Below, one piece after another: positions 55,768 through 64,000 of a stretch of DNA of 64,000 nucleotides. Below the pieces are notes generated by a model. That model was not told the DNA's origin. It worked only from the letters and a program-made list of their open reading frames with translations, and ran no database searches. The stretch comes from Mariniblastus sp. (lineage in GTDB: Bacteria; Planctomycetota; Planctomycetia; Pirellulales; Pirellulaceae), in assembly GCA_028823415.1 (NCBI GenBank), contig JAPKBL010000003.1:1-64000 (forward strand). The letters run 5' to 3'. Within the stretch, counting starts at the first letter, position 1. Each line of letters begins with the position of its first letter. Made by a program: the position numbers and the translations under genes.

Positions 55768-56910
55768 ATGATTCATCGACCCAATTTCCACTCAATATGG
55801 CGGAGCAAAATTGCGTTTGCAATTTTGGTTGGATTCTTAGCGATGGTGGTTTCCGGTGTTGGTATTCTAGAAGCTAATGACAAGTCAACGTCCGGATCCA
55901 GCAGTAAGAGCTTACGAAAGCAAACTGTTAATTCGATTCCGCTGCAAGCGTTGAATGCTCAGGCGCGTGAAAAAATTGTCGACATTCTAAAAAAGCCGAG
56001 TATCTATCGACAGCTTCCGGTTACTTCGATCAATGCGGATCCGGATTATTTCCGGTTCCTAATTCGTTACCCAGAAGTCATCGTTAACATCTGGCAATTG
56101 ATGGGCATTACCAATATGACAACCGAGCGGACGGGGCCATTCACGGTGACGACGAATGATGGCGCTGGGACGGTCAGTCAACTTGAGTTAGTTTATGGTA
56201 CTGATAATCTTCACATATTCTTTGGTGAGGGTAGTTACGAAGGTCCAATTTTCAAGCGAAAGCTGACTGGCAAATGTGTTTTGGTATTGAAGACCGAAAG
56301 TAAATTCGATGAAGCGGGCAAGCCCGTCGCGACTAGCCAATTGGATGTCTTTCTTAAGATTGAAAATGCGACGGCTGGACTGATTGCCAAGACGATTCAG
56401 CCCATCGTGGGATCCACCGCTGATCACAATTTTGTGGAGTCTTTAAAATTTGTTCAGCGACTTAATGAAACCACTTCGAAGAATGGGCCAGGTGTACAGC
56501 GAATGGGGAAGAAGTTGAAAATTGAACCCGCCGTTCGCGAGAGTTTCAATGAAGTTATCGAGCTCGTTTTTCAGCGAGCAATTAATGGTTCAGATTCGTC
56601 GGGAGTCAATCTTCCACAACGCCTAGGAACGTTTTTTCCGCCTTCGTACCCAGCGGTTCAGGGGAATCGGCCAGCGATGGGGCAACTGCCGACCTACTCC
56701 GGATTTACGCGTGGTTACCACTCCAAGACCTACACGATTCCTGCGACTGGCAGCCAGGCGCCTAACTATTACAATTCGAACCTAGGCTTGAGGCCACTGC
56801 CACTGCCAGAGGCATCGGTTTACGGAAAGCCTGTGCAAGCGGGTTATCAGCAAAATCAAAGTTTCGATTCAAAAGTCCGGCCGGCAAGTGGCTGGTATTA
56901 TCGAAACTAA
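55768..56910 (+). CDS. Exported hypothetical protein (380 aa)
   Basis: No named family. After a signal-like segment (FAILVGFLAMVVSGVGIL) comes a mixed alpha/beta region with conserved-looking blocks (YRQLPVTSINADPDYFRFLI, PEVIVNIWQLMGITNM, LHIFFGEGSYEGPIF, LDVFLKIENATAGLIAK), then a Pro/Gly/Tyr-rich low-complexity tail from about residue 290. GGAAGCAG precedes ATG 55768. This two-part layout (folded domain, then disordered tail) suggests a periplasmic or surface protein; function is unknown. It is convergent with holB. Confidence 0.68.
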   Translation: MIHRPNFHSIWRSKIAFAILVGFLAMVVSGVGILEANDKSTSGSSSKSLRKQTVNSIPLQALNAQAREKIVDILKKPSIYRQLPVTSINADPDYFRFLIRYPEVIVNIWQLMGITNMTTERTGPFTVTTNDGAGTVSQLELVYGTDNLHIFFGEGSYEGPIFKRKLTGKCVLVLKTESKFDEAGKPVATSQLDVFLKIENATAGLIAKTIQPIVGSTADHNFVESLKFVQRLNETTSKNGPGVQRMGKKLKIEPAVRESFNEVIELVFQRAINGSDSSGVNLPQRLGTFFPPSYPAVQGNRPAMGQLPTYSGFTRGYHSKTYTIPATGSQAPNYYNSNLGLRPLPLPEASVYGKPVQAGYQQNQSFDSKVRPASGWYYRN

Positions 56911-56976
56911 GAAATGGAATTGCGGATGGTGTGCCGCTTGGTTCGAAGATGGAAACACGAAGTAGGTTCGCTGTTT

Positions 56977-58071
56977 TCAGGAGTTTGGAGTCACCGAGCC
57001 ACGGCTGATCCAGCCTAGTTCTCGAACCCACGAATCGACGAGATTGCCAAATCCAGCATTGGCGCGCACTTGCCGCTGCATCTCGGTACATCTCTCAATG
57101 CACTGGGCGATTTGATCGAGGGTTTGGTTGATATCCTCTGGTGGGTCACTGAATTCATTTTCGATCATTGCGGCCAACTGAGGATCGACTCGATCCGTAT
57201 CCACTTGAGCTTTGGTGATGGTCAGAATCCATTGACGGTAGAAGGTGATTGCGAAATCGGCGACCAGAATAAGTCGCTCCCGCCTGAGTGAGTTTTCTTT
57301 ACCGGCGCTTTCGGCGAAATCGATGATCGTCTTAGTAAACTCGTTTTGTCCCGGGTCTCGCGACGCGAGTTGTTGAAACAATCGCCGACGGAATTCGAAG
57401 CAATCTGGGTCGGACAGCAGGATTGCGGTTGAGAGGCTCCCCGCCGATGCATTTGCCAGATCCACGAAGGAGATGGTCTCTTGTTCGATGATGGGTTTGG
57501 AGTTGAGGATTTCGAGAACTTGGGATTGGGATAGTGGATCGAAGCGAACGATCTGGCTTCTTGAGACGATGGTTGAGAGCTGTCTTTGTTCGCTGGTACC
57601 GATCAGAATTAACAGCGACATCGGCGGGGGTTCCTCGAGTGTCTTCAGCAAGCTGTTAGCGCCTTCCTGATTGAGATAGTCGGCGTCGTCGATGATGGCG
57701 ATTTTCCTGCCTCCTCGGAAAGGCTTGAGTCCGATTGCGTGGCAGAGTCCCTCTTGACGGCGATGTTCTTTATCGCCGATGAAAGCTTCTAGGGGAATAA
57801 TTGATTTTTTGGCCGGGCGAGAAACAAGGATCAAGTCAGGATGTGTTTCGGCGAGCGCTTGTTTGCAGCCTTGGCATTGATTGCATGGCATGAGTGGTGA
57901 CTCGCTGTTGGTTTCGCACAACAGTGCCAGCGCCAGTTTGAGCGCAAAGGTGCGTTTGCCGATCCCCGGCGGACCCACAAATAAATAGGTGCTCGCGAGT
58001 CGGTTTCGTTCGATCGTTCGCTGGAATCGCTCGAACGCGGATTGGTGATTGAGGATTTCATTCCATGGCAT
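56977..58071 (-). CDS. holB: DNA polymerase III subunit delta'
   Basis: A 364-residue AAA+ clamp-loader subunit. Walker-A-like VGPPGIGKRTFA (about residues 32-43) is intact, the zinc module has CNQCQGC with an earlier Cys, IAIIDDADYLNQEGANSLLK is the Walker-B-like block and LEEPPPMSLLILIG follows. The sensor region keeps STIVSRSQIVRF, where the usual SRC is SRS. It follows tmk by 35 bases on the same strand, the classical tmk-holB arrangement. Confidence 0.92.
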   Translation of the reverse strand: MPWNEILNHQSAFERFQRTIERNRLASTYLFVGPPGIGKRTFALKLALALLCETNSESPLMPCNQCQGCKQALAETHPDLILVSRPAKKSIIPLEAFIGDKEHRRQEGLCHAIGLKPFRGGRKIAIIDDADYLNQEGANSLLKTLEEPPPMSLLILIGTSEQRQLSTIVSRSQIVRFDPLSQSQVLEILNSKPIIEQETISFVDLANASAGSLSTAILLSDPDCFEFRRRLFQQLASRDPGQNEFTKTIIDFAESAGKENSLRRERLILVADFAITFYRQWILTITKAQVDTDRVDPQLAAMIENEFSDPPEDINQTLDQIAQCIERCTEMQRQVRANAGFGNLVDSWVRELGWISRGSVTPNS

Positions 58072-58106
58072 GTTATTGTTGATCTCTGAAAGAGCTGACC
58101 TATCGG

Positions 58107-58727
58107 TTAGTTGGATGCTTGGCGATTGATGTATTTTATCGCGAGTTTTCTAATGTCACTTTGGATTTCATTGGGATCTCGCGTCGCATCGATTACGTCG
58201 ACGGTGTCAGGCCAACGCTCTGATTCTAAAAGAAAGCCGTTGCGGACTCGCTCGAAATATTCGTTGCCTCGAGATTCCATTCGATCCAATGTCTTGCCGA
58301 GTCTGGACATGGCGATATCGACAGGCACATCGAGAATAAACGTTGCGTCGGGAAGATGGTTTTCGGTGGCAATTCGATTAACGCTCCAGATGTCGTCGGA
58401 GGCAAGATCTCCCGCGTGACCTTGGTAGACGACCGTTGAAAAAATGTATCGGTCCAGGACAACCGTCTGCCCAAGCGCCAGCGCCGGTTTGATGACTTGT
58501 TGGATCAATTGAGTTCGTGCTGTTGTGAATAGCATCATCTCGGCCCGCATCGAGATGGGGGTCTCGTGTTTACCAAGTAGGATGGCTCGAATTTGCTCTC
58601 CCAGTTCGGTACTGCCAGGGTCGCTGCATGTCACGACATCGTGCCCTTGTTCAGCAAGCCATTGAACAAACATCTCTAGTTGGGTCGATTTACCAGCGCC
58701 GTCCACGCCGTCGAATACGAAGAACAT
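58107..58727 (-). CDS. tmk: Thymidylate kinase
   Basis: A 206-residue dTMP kinase (dTMP + ATP to dTDP). P-loop FDGVDGAGKSTQ; the substrate segment CSDPGSTELGEQIRAILLG has DPG where most bacteria have EPG; LDRYIFSTVVYQG carries the DRY/F motif; VPVDIAMSRL is the late block. Normal length. It is the first gene of the tmk-holB pair; ATG 58727 is clear. The long empty stretch upstream presumably contains its promoter. Confidence 0.95.
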   Translation of the reverse strand: MFFVFDGVDGAGKSTQLEMFVQWLAEQGHDVVTCSDPGSTELGEQIRAILLGKHETPISMRAEMMLFTTARTQLIQQVIKPALALGQTVVLDRYIFSTVVYQGHAGDLASDDIWSVNRIATENHLPDATFILDVPVDIAMSRLGKTLDRMESRGNEYFERVRNGFLLESERWPDTVDVIDATRDPNEIQSDIRKLAIKYINRQASN

Positions 58728-59616
58728 AGTTAAAGCATCTTTGGGTAAGAGGTTGCACTGCGGCCGGTTTTAAAACTAGGGAATTCTCTGCATATGGACG
58801 TCTCGGAAACGCACGTATTGTCAAAGATTCTGACCACCGTCGAGGACGGTCCAACAATGACGCACACTTGACTCTCATTTTGGTCTTAAAGAGGTGTCAA
58901 GTGCTAGCCGGGTAGTAAAAGTCCCGCTTATTTCGACATCATTTACTAATCCTTGACCTCTGCAAGAAGCTCAATACGATTGTTTTGGTTCTTAGAAGGA
59001 GTCTTCGAGGGATGCTGGCTGGGAATCAATCCAAGACTTTGCCCCTCGTTTGGGATCTATGTCCGGGGTTGTTGTCTGGGGTTGTTAAAAGCAAACGCGG
59101 GGCAACAGCCGATTTCAATTGTTTTGGGCGAGGCCGGTTCAGCATGAGGCGCAAGGATCGTGAACGGATGCCAGCGGGTTCCCAAGGAGTGGCGGTTCAA
59201 ATGGAGTTGGATCAGCGTCGGGATAGAGAAATCCAACATCGGCTTTGAGCTCAATCGAATTGCAATGGGCAGCTCACGGGAGCGTCCGATTGTACCTTCC
59301 CAACACTAGGGTTCATGACGAACACCGAGTGATTCATTCAGGATAATGCGAATAATCGTCATGTTTTGAATTGACGGTTTGCCTGATGAATTGCTTTTAT
59401 GTAACGGGATTAAGCTCAATACCATTGCCAGCTTCGCTGTTCGTTACGACCCGACTTTGATTGTAAAAATTACAACTTACGTTCGTACATTTTGTCTATT
59501 CAAAATTTAAAACTATCCTACCTTTGATCGAGCTTCGTGCTGTCGAACAGTTGCGAAGTGAGAAAACTCAACTATTTTACTGTCGCTATATTCGACGCCA
59601 TTGGAGTGAATTTACT
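58728..59616. other. Long gene-free region, 889 bases
   Basis: Divergent space between tmk and the Tyr/Cys-repeat protein. Short frames exist but none has a recognisable product. A perfect palindrome, TTGTAA-AAA-TTACAA (59461-59475), lies about 140 bases before the next start, in A/T-rich sequence that may hold the promoter. No RNA gene recognised. Confidence 0.4.
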
Positions 59617-60468
59617 ATGTCACGCATAAAAACAACTGTGATCGCATTTTCAATTGCGGCTACTCTACTGGCAGTTCTGCCGAGTGAAGCTAACGCTGAC
59701 GGCCCGCTGCGACGCTGGCTGAGAGGTTTTCGGACTCCCAAAAACACTGCTTGTGCCCCTGCAAATCCGTACAATCTTCAACCGGGTCAGTGCATGAAAA
59801 CGTGTCAACAGACTTGCACCCGAACAGTCGTCAACTACGTTCCCTGCACGGCCTATCGGACGGTTTCAAAGCAAGTGCCAGTCACTTCCTACCGTCCCGA
59901 AACGACCACTGATCCATCAACGGGATGTACAACGACGTGCATGAAGCCATGTACTTCGTACACCTATCAAGTTCAGCGGGTTCCCTACACAACTTATCGT
60001 CCTGTCTACCGGCAGGAAACTTATAAGGTTCCTGTGACAACGATCACCAACAATTGTGTGACCGATGGATGCAACACTTGCGGCACGGCCATGGGAGCTG
60101 GTGGATGTAATACTTGTGCGGTAGGCCAAGGCATGGCAACGCCTCAGCCTTACCAGACTCAGGCACCTTATTACGAACCGACAGCGCCAACGCCTGCGGA
60201 TAAAAGTCCGGAACTCGGCAATACAAGTAGCCAGACTCCGGCAATGCCACAAATTGAATCGGGTTTAAGCTCGGAATATCAAACTTATTATCGCCCGGGA
60301 ACGATTACTGTTTCACAGACTGGAAACGTCTCGCCGACGCAGCAGCGTTGGGGGTACTCTCCTGTTCGACTTGCCAGTTATGAGCCAGTTGGACAATCGC
60401 GAGCACAGAGCCAAACGCGTTCTTACCCACAGCCAATCCAACGAACCGGTTGGGTTGAGGTTAAGTAA
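59617..60468 (+). CDS. Exported Tyr/Pro/Val-repeat, Cys-rich protein (planctomycete type)
   Basis: A 283-residue exported protein. A signal (AFSIAATLLAVLPSEANA) follows ATG 59617 (GGAG about 13 bases upstream); a longer frame from 59524 adds an unlikely N-terminus. The middle has repeats of a Tyr-rich motif: TVVNYVPCTAYRTVSKQVPV, VTSYRPETT, VQRVPYTTYRPVYRQETYKV, mixed with many Cys (CMKTCQQTC, CTTTCMKPC, CNTCG twice). The rest is Gln/Pro/Thr-rich. Repeats of Y-x-P/V character recall the planctomycete YTV-type domain, but I could not check the profile. Cys pairs suggest disulfides outside the cytoplasm. Monocistronic, ending in a strong terminator. Confidence 0.72.
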   Translation: MSRIKTTVIAFSIAATLLAVLPSEANADGPLRRWLRGFRTPKNTACAPANPYNLQPGQCMKTCQQTCTRTVVNYVPCTAYRTVSKQVPVTSYRPETTTDPSTGCTTTCMKPCTSYTYQVQRVPYTTYRPVYRQETYKVPVTTITNNCVTDGCNTCGTAMGAGGCNTCAVGQGMATPQPYQTQAPYYEPTAPTPADKSPELGNTSSQTPAMPQIESGLSSEYQTYYRPGTITVSQTGNVSPTQQRWGYSPVRLASYEPVGQSRAQSQTRSYPQPIQRTGWVEVK

Positions 60469-60535
60469 TTTTAGCATCGTACAAACAGGTGACTTAGTAA
60501 CGTGCTAGAGTCCCTGACGTTTCGAAGAACCATTG

Positions 60536-60570
60536 AAAAAGGCGAGCACTCGAGCGTGCTCGCCTTTTTT
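60536..60570 (+). terminator. Strong bidirectional terminator
   Basis: GGCGAGCAC (60541-60549), loop TCGAGC, GTGCTCGCC (60556-60564), then TTTTTT; AAAAA in front pairs with the T run. It serves the repeat protein gene and, on the other strand, the leftward sugar transporter. Confidence 0.92.
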
Positions 60571-60636
60571 ATTTAACTAATAGCACTGGCCCATTAAGTT
60601 TAAATATGAGTTGTGCAGTGCTTCCGCCGAAAATTC

Positions 60637-62199
60637 TTACTTGATGAACTCGGCTTCAATTTGTTCGAGTGTTTTGCCTTTGGTTTCCGGAAGTGATTTC
60701 AGAAGGATGAAAAATCCTACTGAGGCAATCACTCCAAAAATCAAGAAACTGGCTGCATTTCCGAGGTTAGATAATTCCCAAGGGAACAGTTGTGTCACCA
60801 GCCAGGCGGTAAACGAATTAACGAATCCGATGCAACCGATGGCAAGTCCACGAATTCGATTGGGGTAAAGTTCCGATAACATCACCCACATGACTGGACC
60901 GAGGGAGAATGCAAAGCAAGCAATGAAACCGAGCACGCCCAGCAAGACGAGCATCGCATTCATTTCGATTGCAGCTTCTAGAATGTCGCCTTCGCTCTTT
61001 GCGTAGTTTTTGCCGAGCATCTTATTCATGTTATTTTTGAATTCAACATCCGATTCAAAAAGTTTTCCAGCAATCGGTAGCAAAACGCCTGACTCGATAC
61101 TTGCATTGTCTTTCTCTAAAACGGCGATGTCCTCATTCGTCAATTGATACGTGGCGCCGTAAAAACCGTACGAACAGGCCAACATGCTGATCGCAATTCC
61201 GGCAATTCCAGCGAGTAGCAGAGGTCTGCGGCCGAAGCGATCGATCGTAGCCATCGCAACCAACGTGAAGACGACGGAGGTAAAGCTCAGCAGCACACCG
61301 GAGAAAAAGGCAGCGCTTACGCCGATTCCGGTTTGCTTAAAAATCGTGGTGGCGTAAAAGTAAACCGCGTTAATCCCTGTGGCTTGTTGGAGAATACCAA
61401 TCAGCAAGCCGATGCCCAGAATGTATCGAAGTGAGGGGTGGAATAATTGCGCCAACGAGTTAACAAGCGAGGTTTTCTTGACGCTACTTTCTTCGCTCAG
61501 GCTCGATTGTATCGCTTTGATTTCTGCTGCAGCGACCGTTTCGCCGTGTAATTTGACAAGGACAGCTTTTCCTTCTTCCGTTCTTCCTTGTGAAAACAGC
61601 CAGCGGGGGCTCCTCGGAACAGCGAGCAGAAAAAAGAAGTAGAAGACTGCCGGAAGAAGTTCGACGCCCAGCATCCATCGCCAAACGTTGGCCTCACTTA
61701 AGAATGTCGCTCCGCCTTCGAACCAGTCATTGAATAGCAAGTTACTCAAAAAAGCGGCAAAAAAACCAAGCACAATATTGAGTTGTTGTATGGAGACCAG
61801 TTTTCCACGATTAGCCGCACTCGATATTTCAGCGATGTAGGTGGGAGCCAGGATCAGGGCAGCACCAAAGGCAAAGCCGCCGACCATTCTTGCGAAGCAC
61901 AACCAGAAAAAGGACCAGGCAATCGCTGATAAGAGGGCTGAAAGTGCATAAAGAAATGCGACAATGATCAAAATTGGTTTTCGGCCGACAACATCGCTTA
62001 GCTTTCCAGAGATCAGCATCGCAAACATGGCAACAAAAGTTGGGCAGCTGACAGCCCAGCCAGTTTGAGTATCGCTGAGTACGAAAAATGGACCGGCATA
62101 ATTCATAACGCCAGAAATGATTCCGGCATCGAATCCAAATAGAAATCCACCAAGCGAAACAATGGCGGCTAGGCCAATGATGTTCTTTGAGCTAGTCAT
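60637..62199 (-). CDS. Sugar porter (MFS, XylE/GLUT type) with an extra loop
   Basis: A 520-residue 12-helix major facilitator of the sugar/H+ symporter family. Motifs: SDVVGRKP after TM2 (DxxGRK), VPRSPRWL, the sugar-site QQATGINAVYFY, DRFGRRP in the second half, and LPETKGKTLEQIE at the end. Between TM9 and TM10 (about residues 350-411) sits a hydrophilic insert of about 60 residues (NEDIAVLEKDNASIESGV; MNKMLGKNYAKSEG), longer than in XylE. The substrate is unknown; sugars of the nearby oxidative clusters are possible. Located leftward between two control regions. Confidence 0.92.
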   Translation of the reverse strand: MTSSKNIIGLAAIVSLGGFLFGFDAGIISGVMNYAGPFFVLSDTQTGWAVSCPTFVAMFAMLISGKLSDVVGRKPILIIVAFLYALSALLSAIAWSFFWLCFARMVGGFAFGAALILAPTYIAEISSAANRGKLVSIQQLNIVLGFFAAFLSNLLFNDWFEGGATFLSEANVWRWMLGVELLPAVFYFFFLLAVPRSPRWLFSQGRTEEGKAVLVKLHGETVAAAEIKAIQSSLSEESSVKKTSLVNSLAQLFHPSLRYILGIGLLIGILQQATGINAVYFYATTIFKQTGIGVSAAFFSGVLLSFTSVVFTLVAMATIDRFGRRPLLLAGIAGIAISMLACSYGFYGATYQLTNEDIAVLEKDNASIESGVLLPIAGKLFESDVEFKNNMNKMLGKNYAKSEGDILEAAIEMNAMLVLLGVLGFIACFAFSLGPVMWVMLSELYPNRIRGLAIGCIGFVNSFTAWLVTQLFPWELSNLGNAASFLIFGVIASVGFFILLKSLPETKGKTLEQIEAEFIK

Positions 62200-62953
62200 G
62201 TATTGTCTCTAAGATAATCTCATTCTGTCATGGTTTCGGCCAAGAAATAAATGCGTAAACCAAATTCTTGGAAGCGGTTTCAAGAGTTTGATGGATCCGA
62301 ACGCGGTCGTACAGCGGACGAGGGTAGAAATGCACTGAAAGAGCAAAGAAAAACCGAGCGTCCTAGATTACTTCAATCGAGGCATTTGAAGCGAACCACA
62401 GGCAATTGGGGGTGGTAAAACGAAGCGGTTGAGAACTTTGTAGGGGCTGGAATCCGTAATTCCTGTAAATTCACCGGTGGAAATATTCGCGGATTTAGGT
62501 GGAAATGCAGGTGAAAATCGGTTTTTTTAAACGATTTGTTCAGCTGCGAAATATTTTTGAGATCGTTACTTATTTTTAGCCCAAGGGTAGAGCGTGAGTC
62601 TGTTTTCCTTTGCGGAGCTTTACAGTGGTTAATTGTTTCGTTAAGTCAGTTGATTTGGCTCGTTTGATAAACTTGATGCTTTACGAAACGCGTTCCATTT
62701 ACGAGAATTATTTGGACTAGGCCAGCAAGCGCGAAACGACGCATTGATTCACTCAATCGCGCCGAATTTGATAAGTAGAAGAACACTTAGGCCGAACGGT
62801 TGGGATCCCTCCGATCTTGACCTTTGAGTTTAACGAGAATCTCAACCCATTTGAATCCAATGGTCTGCAACGATTGCGGACGTCGGGTTGTAAAACTTTG
62901 AGGAAGCACTGCGTAAAAGTTGTGCGCCTCCCAACGTGATAAGGCGAAATTTT
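62200..62953. other. Long divergent gene-free region before aceE, 754 bases
   Basis: No credible frame or RNA gene. A/T-rich with a hairpin of AAATC-G-GTTT / AAAC-GATTT (62515-62537) around TTTT. AAGG before ATG 62954 is the ribosome site for aceE. The length suggests promoters and a leader for aceE plus the transporter promoter. Confidence 0.4.
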
Positions 62954-64000
62954 ATGTCGGACGTGATCAAGTCAACGACCAAGTCGATCGAGGATGCGAA
63001 CGAATCTTATATTACTCAGACAGTCGATGTTGATCCTGCTGAGACGCAAGAGTGGTTGGAGTCGCTTGAGTACATCATGAGTACCAAGGGAGAAGACCGA
63101 GCGAAGTATCTTCTTTCGGTTCTCGAGGCGCGTGCACGAGTCGAGGGCGTCGATTTACCGATCAAGTCAAACACGGCTTACATCAATACGATTGCGAAAC
63201 ACGAGCAACCTGCTTATCCGGGAAACCGTGAAATTGAACGGCGGATCAAGAGCTTTGTTCGCTGGAATGCGATGGCCATGGTGGTTCGAGCAAATAAAGC
63301 GACTTCTGCCCCTGGGCTTGGCGGCGTCGGTGGTCACATTTCGACGTTTGCATCTTCGGCGACACTTTATGAGGTTGCTCAGAATCACATTTTCCGAGGC
63401 AGGGGCGAAAGTGGTTTTGATGGCGACATGGTTTATTTCCAAGGGCATGGTTCCCCCGGAATGTACTCGCGGGCCTACATGGAAGGCCGCTTAAACGAAG
63501 ATCATCTATTAAATTTCCGTCGTGAGTTGCAGGACCATCCCGGTCTTTCGTCCTACCCCCACCCTTGGCTGATGCCTGATTTTTGGGAGTATCCAACGGT
63601 CTCAATGGGGCTTGGACCCATCATGTCCATTTATCAGGCTCGGTTTAACGAGTACTTGCATGATCGAGGAATCAAAGACACTTCGAGTCAGCGTGTTTGG
63701 GCATTTCTTGGGGATGGCGAATGCGATGAGCCTGAATCCCTCGGTGCGATTACGTTAGCCGGTCGTGAAAAACTCGATAATCTCAAATTTGTGATCAACT
63801 GTAATTTGCAGCGGCTCGATGGTCCCGTTCGTGGAAACGGGAAGATCATTCAGGAACTTGAGGCACTGTTCCGCGGTGCTGGATGGAATGTAATTAAAGT
63901 CGTTTGGGGAGATGATTGGGATCCACTTCTGGAGGCTGATGAACTTGGTTTATTGGTCAAACGGATGGGCGAAGTCGTCGACGGACAGTATCAGAAATAC
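62954..64000 (+). CDS. aceE: Pyruvate dehydrogenase E1 component (homodimeric type), 3' end cut off
   Basis: First 349 residues of the E1 subunit that decarboxylates pyruvate with thiamine diphosphate and feeds acetyl groups to E2. Matches the homodimeric (AceE) type: [108 protein letters not shown] 62954 follows AAGG. The reading frame is open to the window end. A full-length enzyme is about 890 residues; E2 (aceF) is expected next. It is divergent from the sugar porter. Confidence 0.96.
   Translation, partial: MSDVIKSTTKSIEDANESYITQTVDVDPAETQEWLESLEYIMSTKGEDRAKYLLSVLEARARVEGVDLPIKSNTAYINTIAKHEQPAYPGNREIERRIKSFVRWNAMAMVVRANKATSAPGLGGVGGHISTFASSATLYEVAQNHIFRGRGESGFDGDMVYFQGHGSPGMYSRAYMEGRLNEDHLLNFRRELQDHPGLSSYPHPWLMPDFWEYPTVSMGLGPIMSIYQARFNEYLHDRGIKDTSSQRVWAFLGDGECDEPESLGAITLAGREKLDNLKFVINCNLQRLDGPVRGNGKIIQELEALFRGAGWNVIKVVWGDDWDPLLEADELGLLVKRMGEVVDGQYQKY

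Noticed and set aside
62515..62537. AT-rich hairpin upstream of aceE as a terminator
   Set aside because: Weak stem with a bulge and T residues in the loop, not after the stem.
1..64000. tRNA, rRNA, CRISPR, insertion sequence or prophage
   Set aside because: No tRNA-like T-arm or rRNA stretch, no spaced identical repeats, no transposase, integrase or terminal inverted repeats were seen.

Overview
The window looks like a piece of a planctomycete chromosome, most likely a marine member of the Pirellulales. Direct signs are a PSCyt1/DUF1549/DUF1553 cytochrome-type protein paired with a DUF1501 protein, a formylmethanofuran dehydrogenase B-like gene (tetrahydromethanopterin C1 genes occur in planctomycetes), a secreted protein with Tyr/Pro/Val repeats, and several secreted or membrane hypotheticals. 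Base composition is moderate and fairly even. I see no insertion sequence, prophage, CRISPR array, rRNA or tRNA. Genes sit on both strands in short operons, with several long gene-free leaders.

Layout. 1-825 is the end of sucD. 908-6110 holds a membrane-anchored hypothetical, then a leftward set (carbamoyltransferase, DUF5989 membrane peptide, B3/B4-domain protein) with an SGNH hydrolase carrying TPRs divergent from it. 6132-8588 is a HerA-type ATPase with a coiled-coil tail. 8784-10097 is a dihydroorotase. 10152-15062 is a sugar cluster (DUF4432 epimerase-like, phosphomannose isomerase-like cupin, TIM-barrel isomerase, Gfo/Idh/MocA oxidoreductase). 15135-24182 holds a hypothetical, a PilZ-like protein, the PSCyt/DUF1501 pair and a YdbS/YdbT-like PH-domain pair.

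24409-31363 is the most interesting block. A plant-type L-galactose dehydrogenase-like aldo/keto reductase and a fuconolactonase-family lactonase diverge from two zinc dehydrogenases, an SDR and a tagaturonate epimerase (UxaE) family protein. Read as a pathway they would take L-galactose to L-galactono-lactone, L-galactonate, D-tagaturonate and D-fructuronate, a plausible route for algal L-galactose. Immediately convergent is a leftward operon-like set (M20 hydrolase, class III aminotransferase, astA, astD, fhcB-like). It looks like an arginine/ornithine succinyltransferase pathway without astB or astE, so ornithine may be the substrate.

From 39347 the content is mostly housekeeping: glycerate kinase, a membrane-anchored NPPW methyltransferase, pyruvate phosphate dikinase with a long structured leader, rdgB, trpC, mutY (catalytic Asp replaced by Glu), leuS, map, a tmk-holB pair, secreted planctomycete-type proteins, a sugar/H+ symporter with an extra loop, and the start of aceE (62954 to the window end). 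Central carbon genes (sucD, ppdK, aceE) and two sugar-oxidation clusters suggest a heterotroph living on polysaccharide sugars. All functions are read from sequence patterns and remembered families; no search was run.
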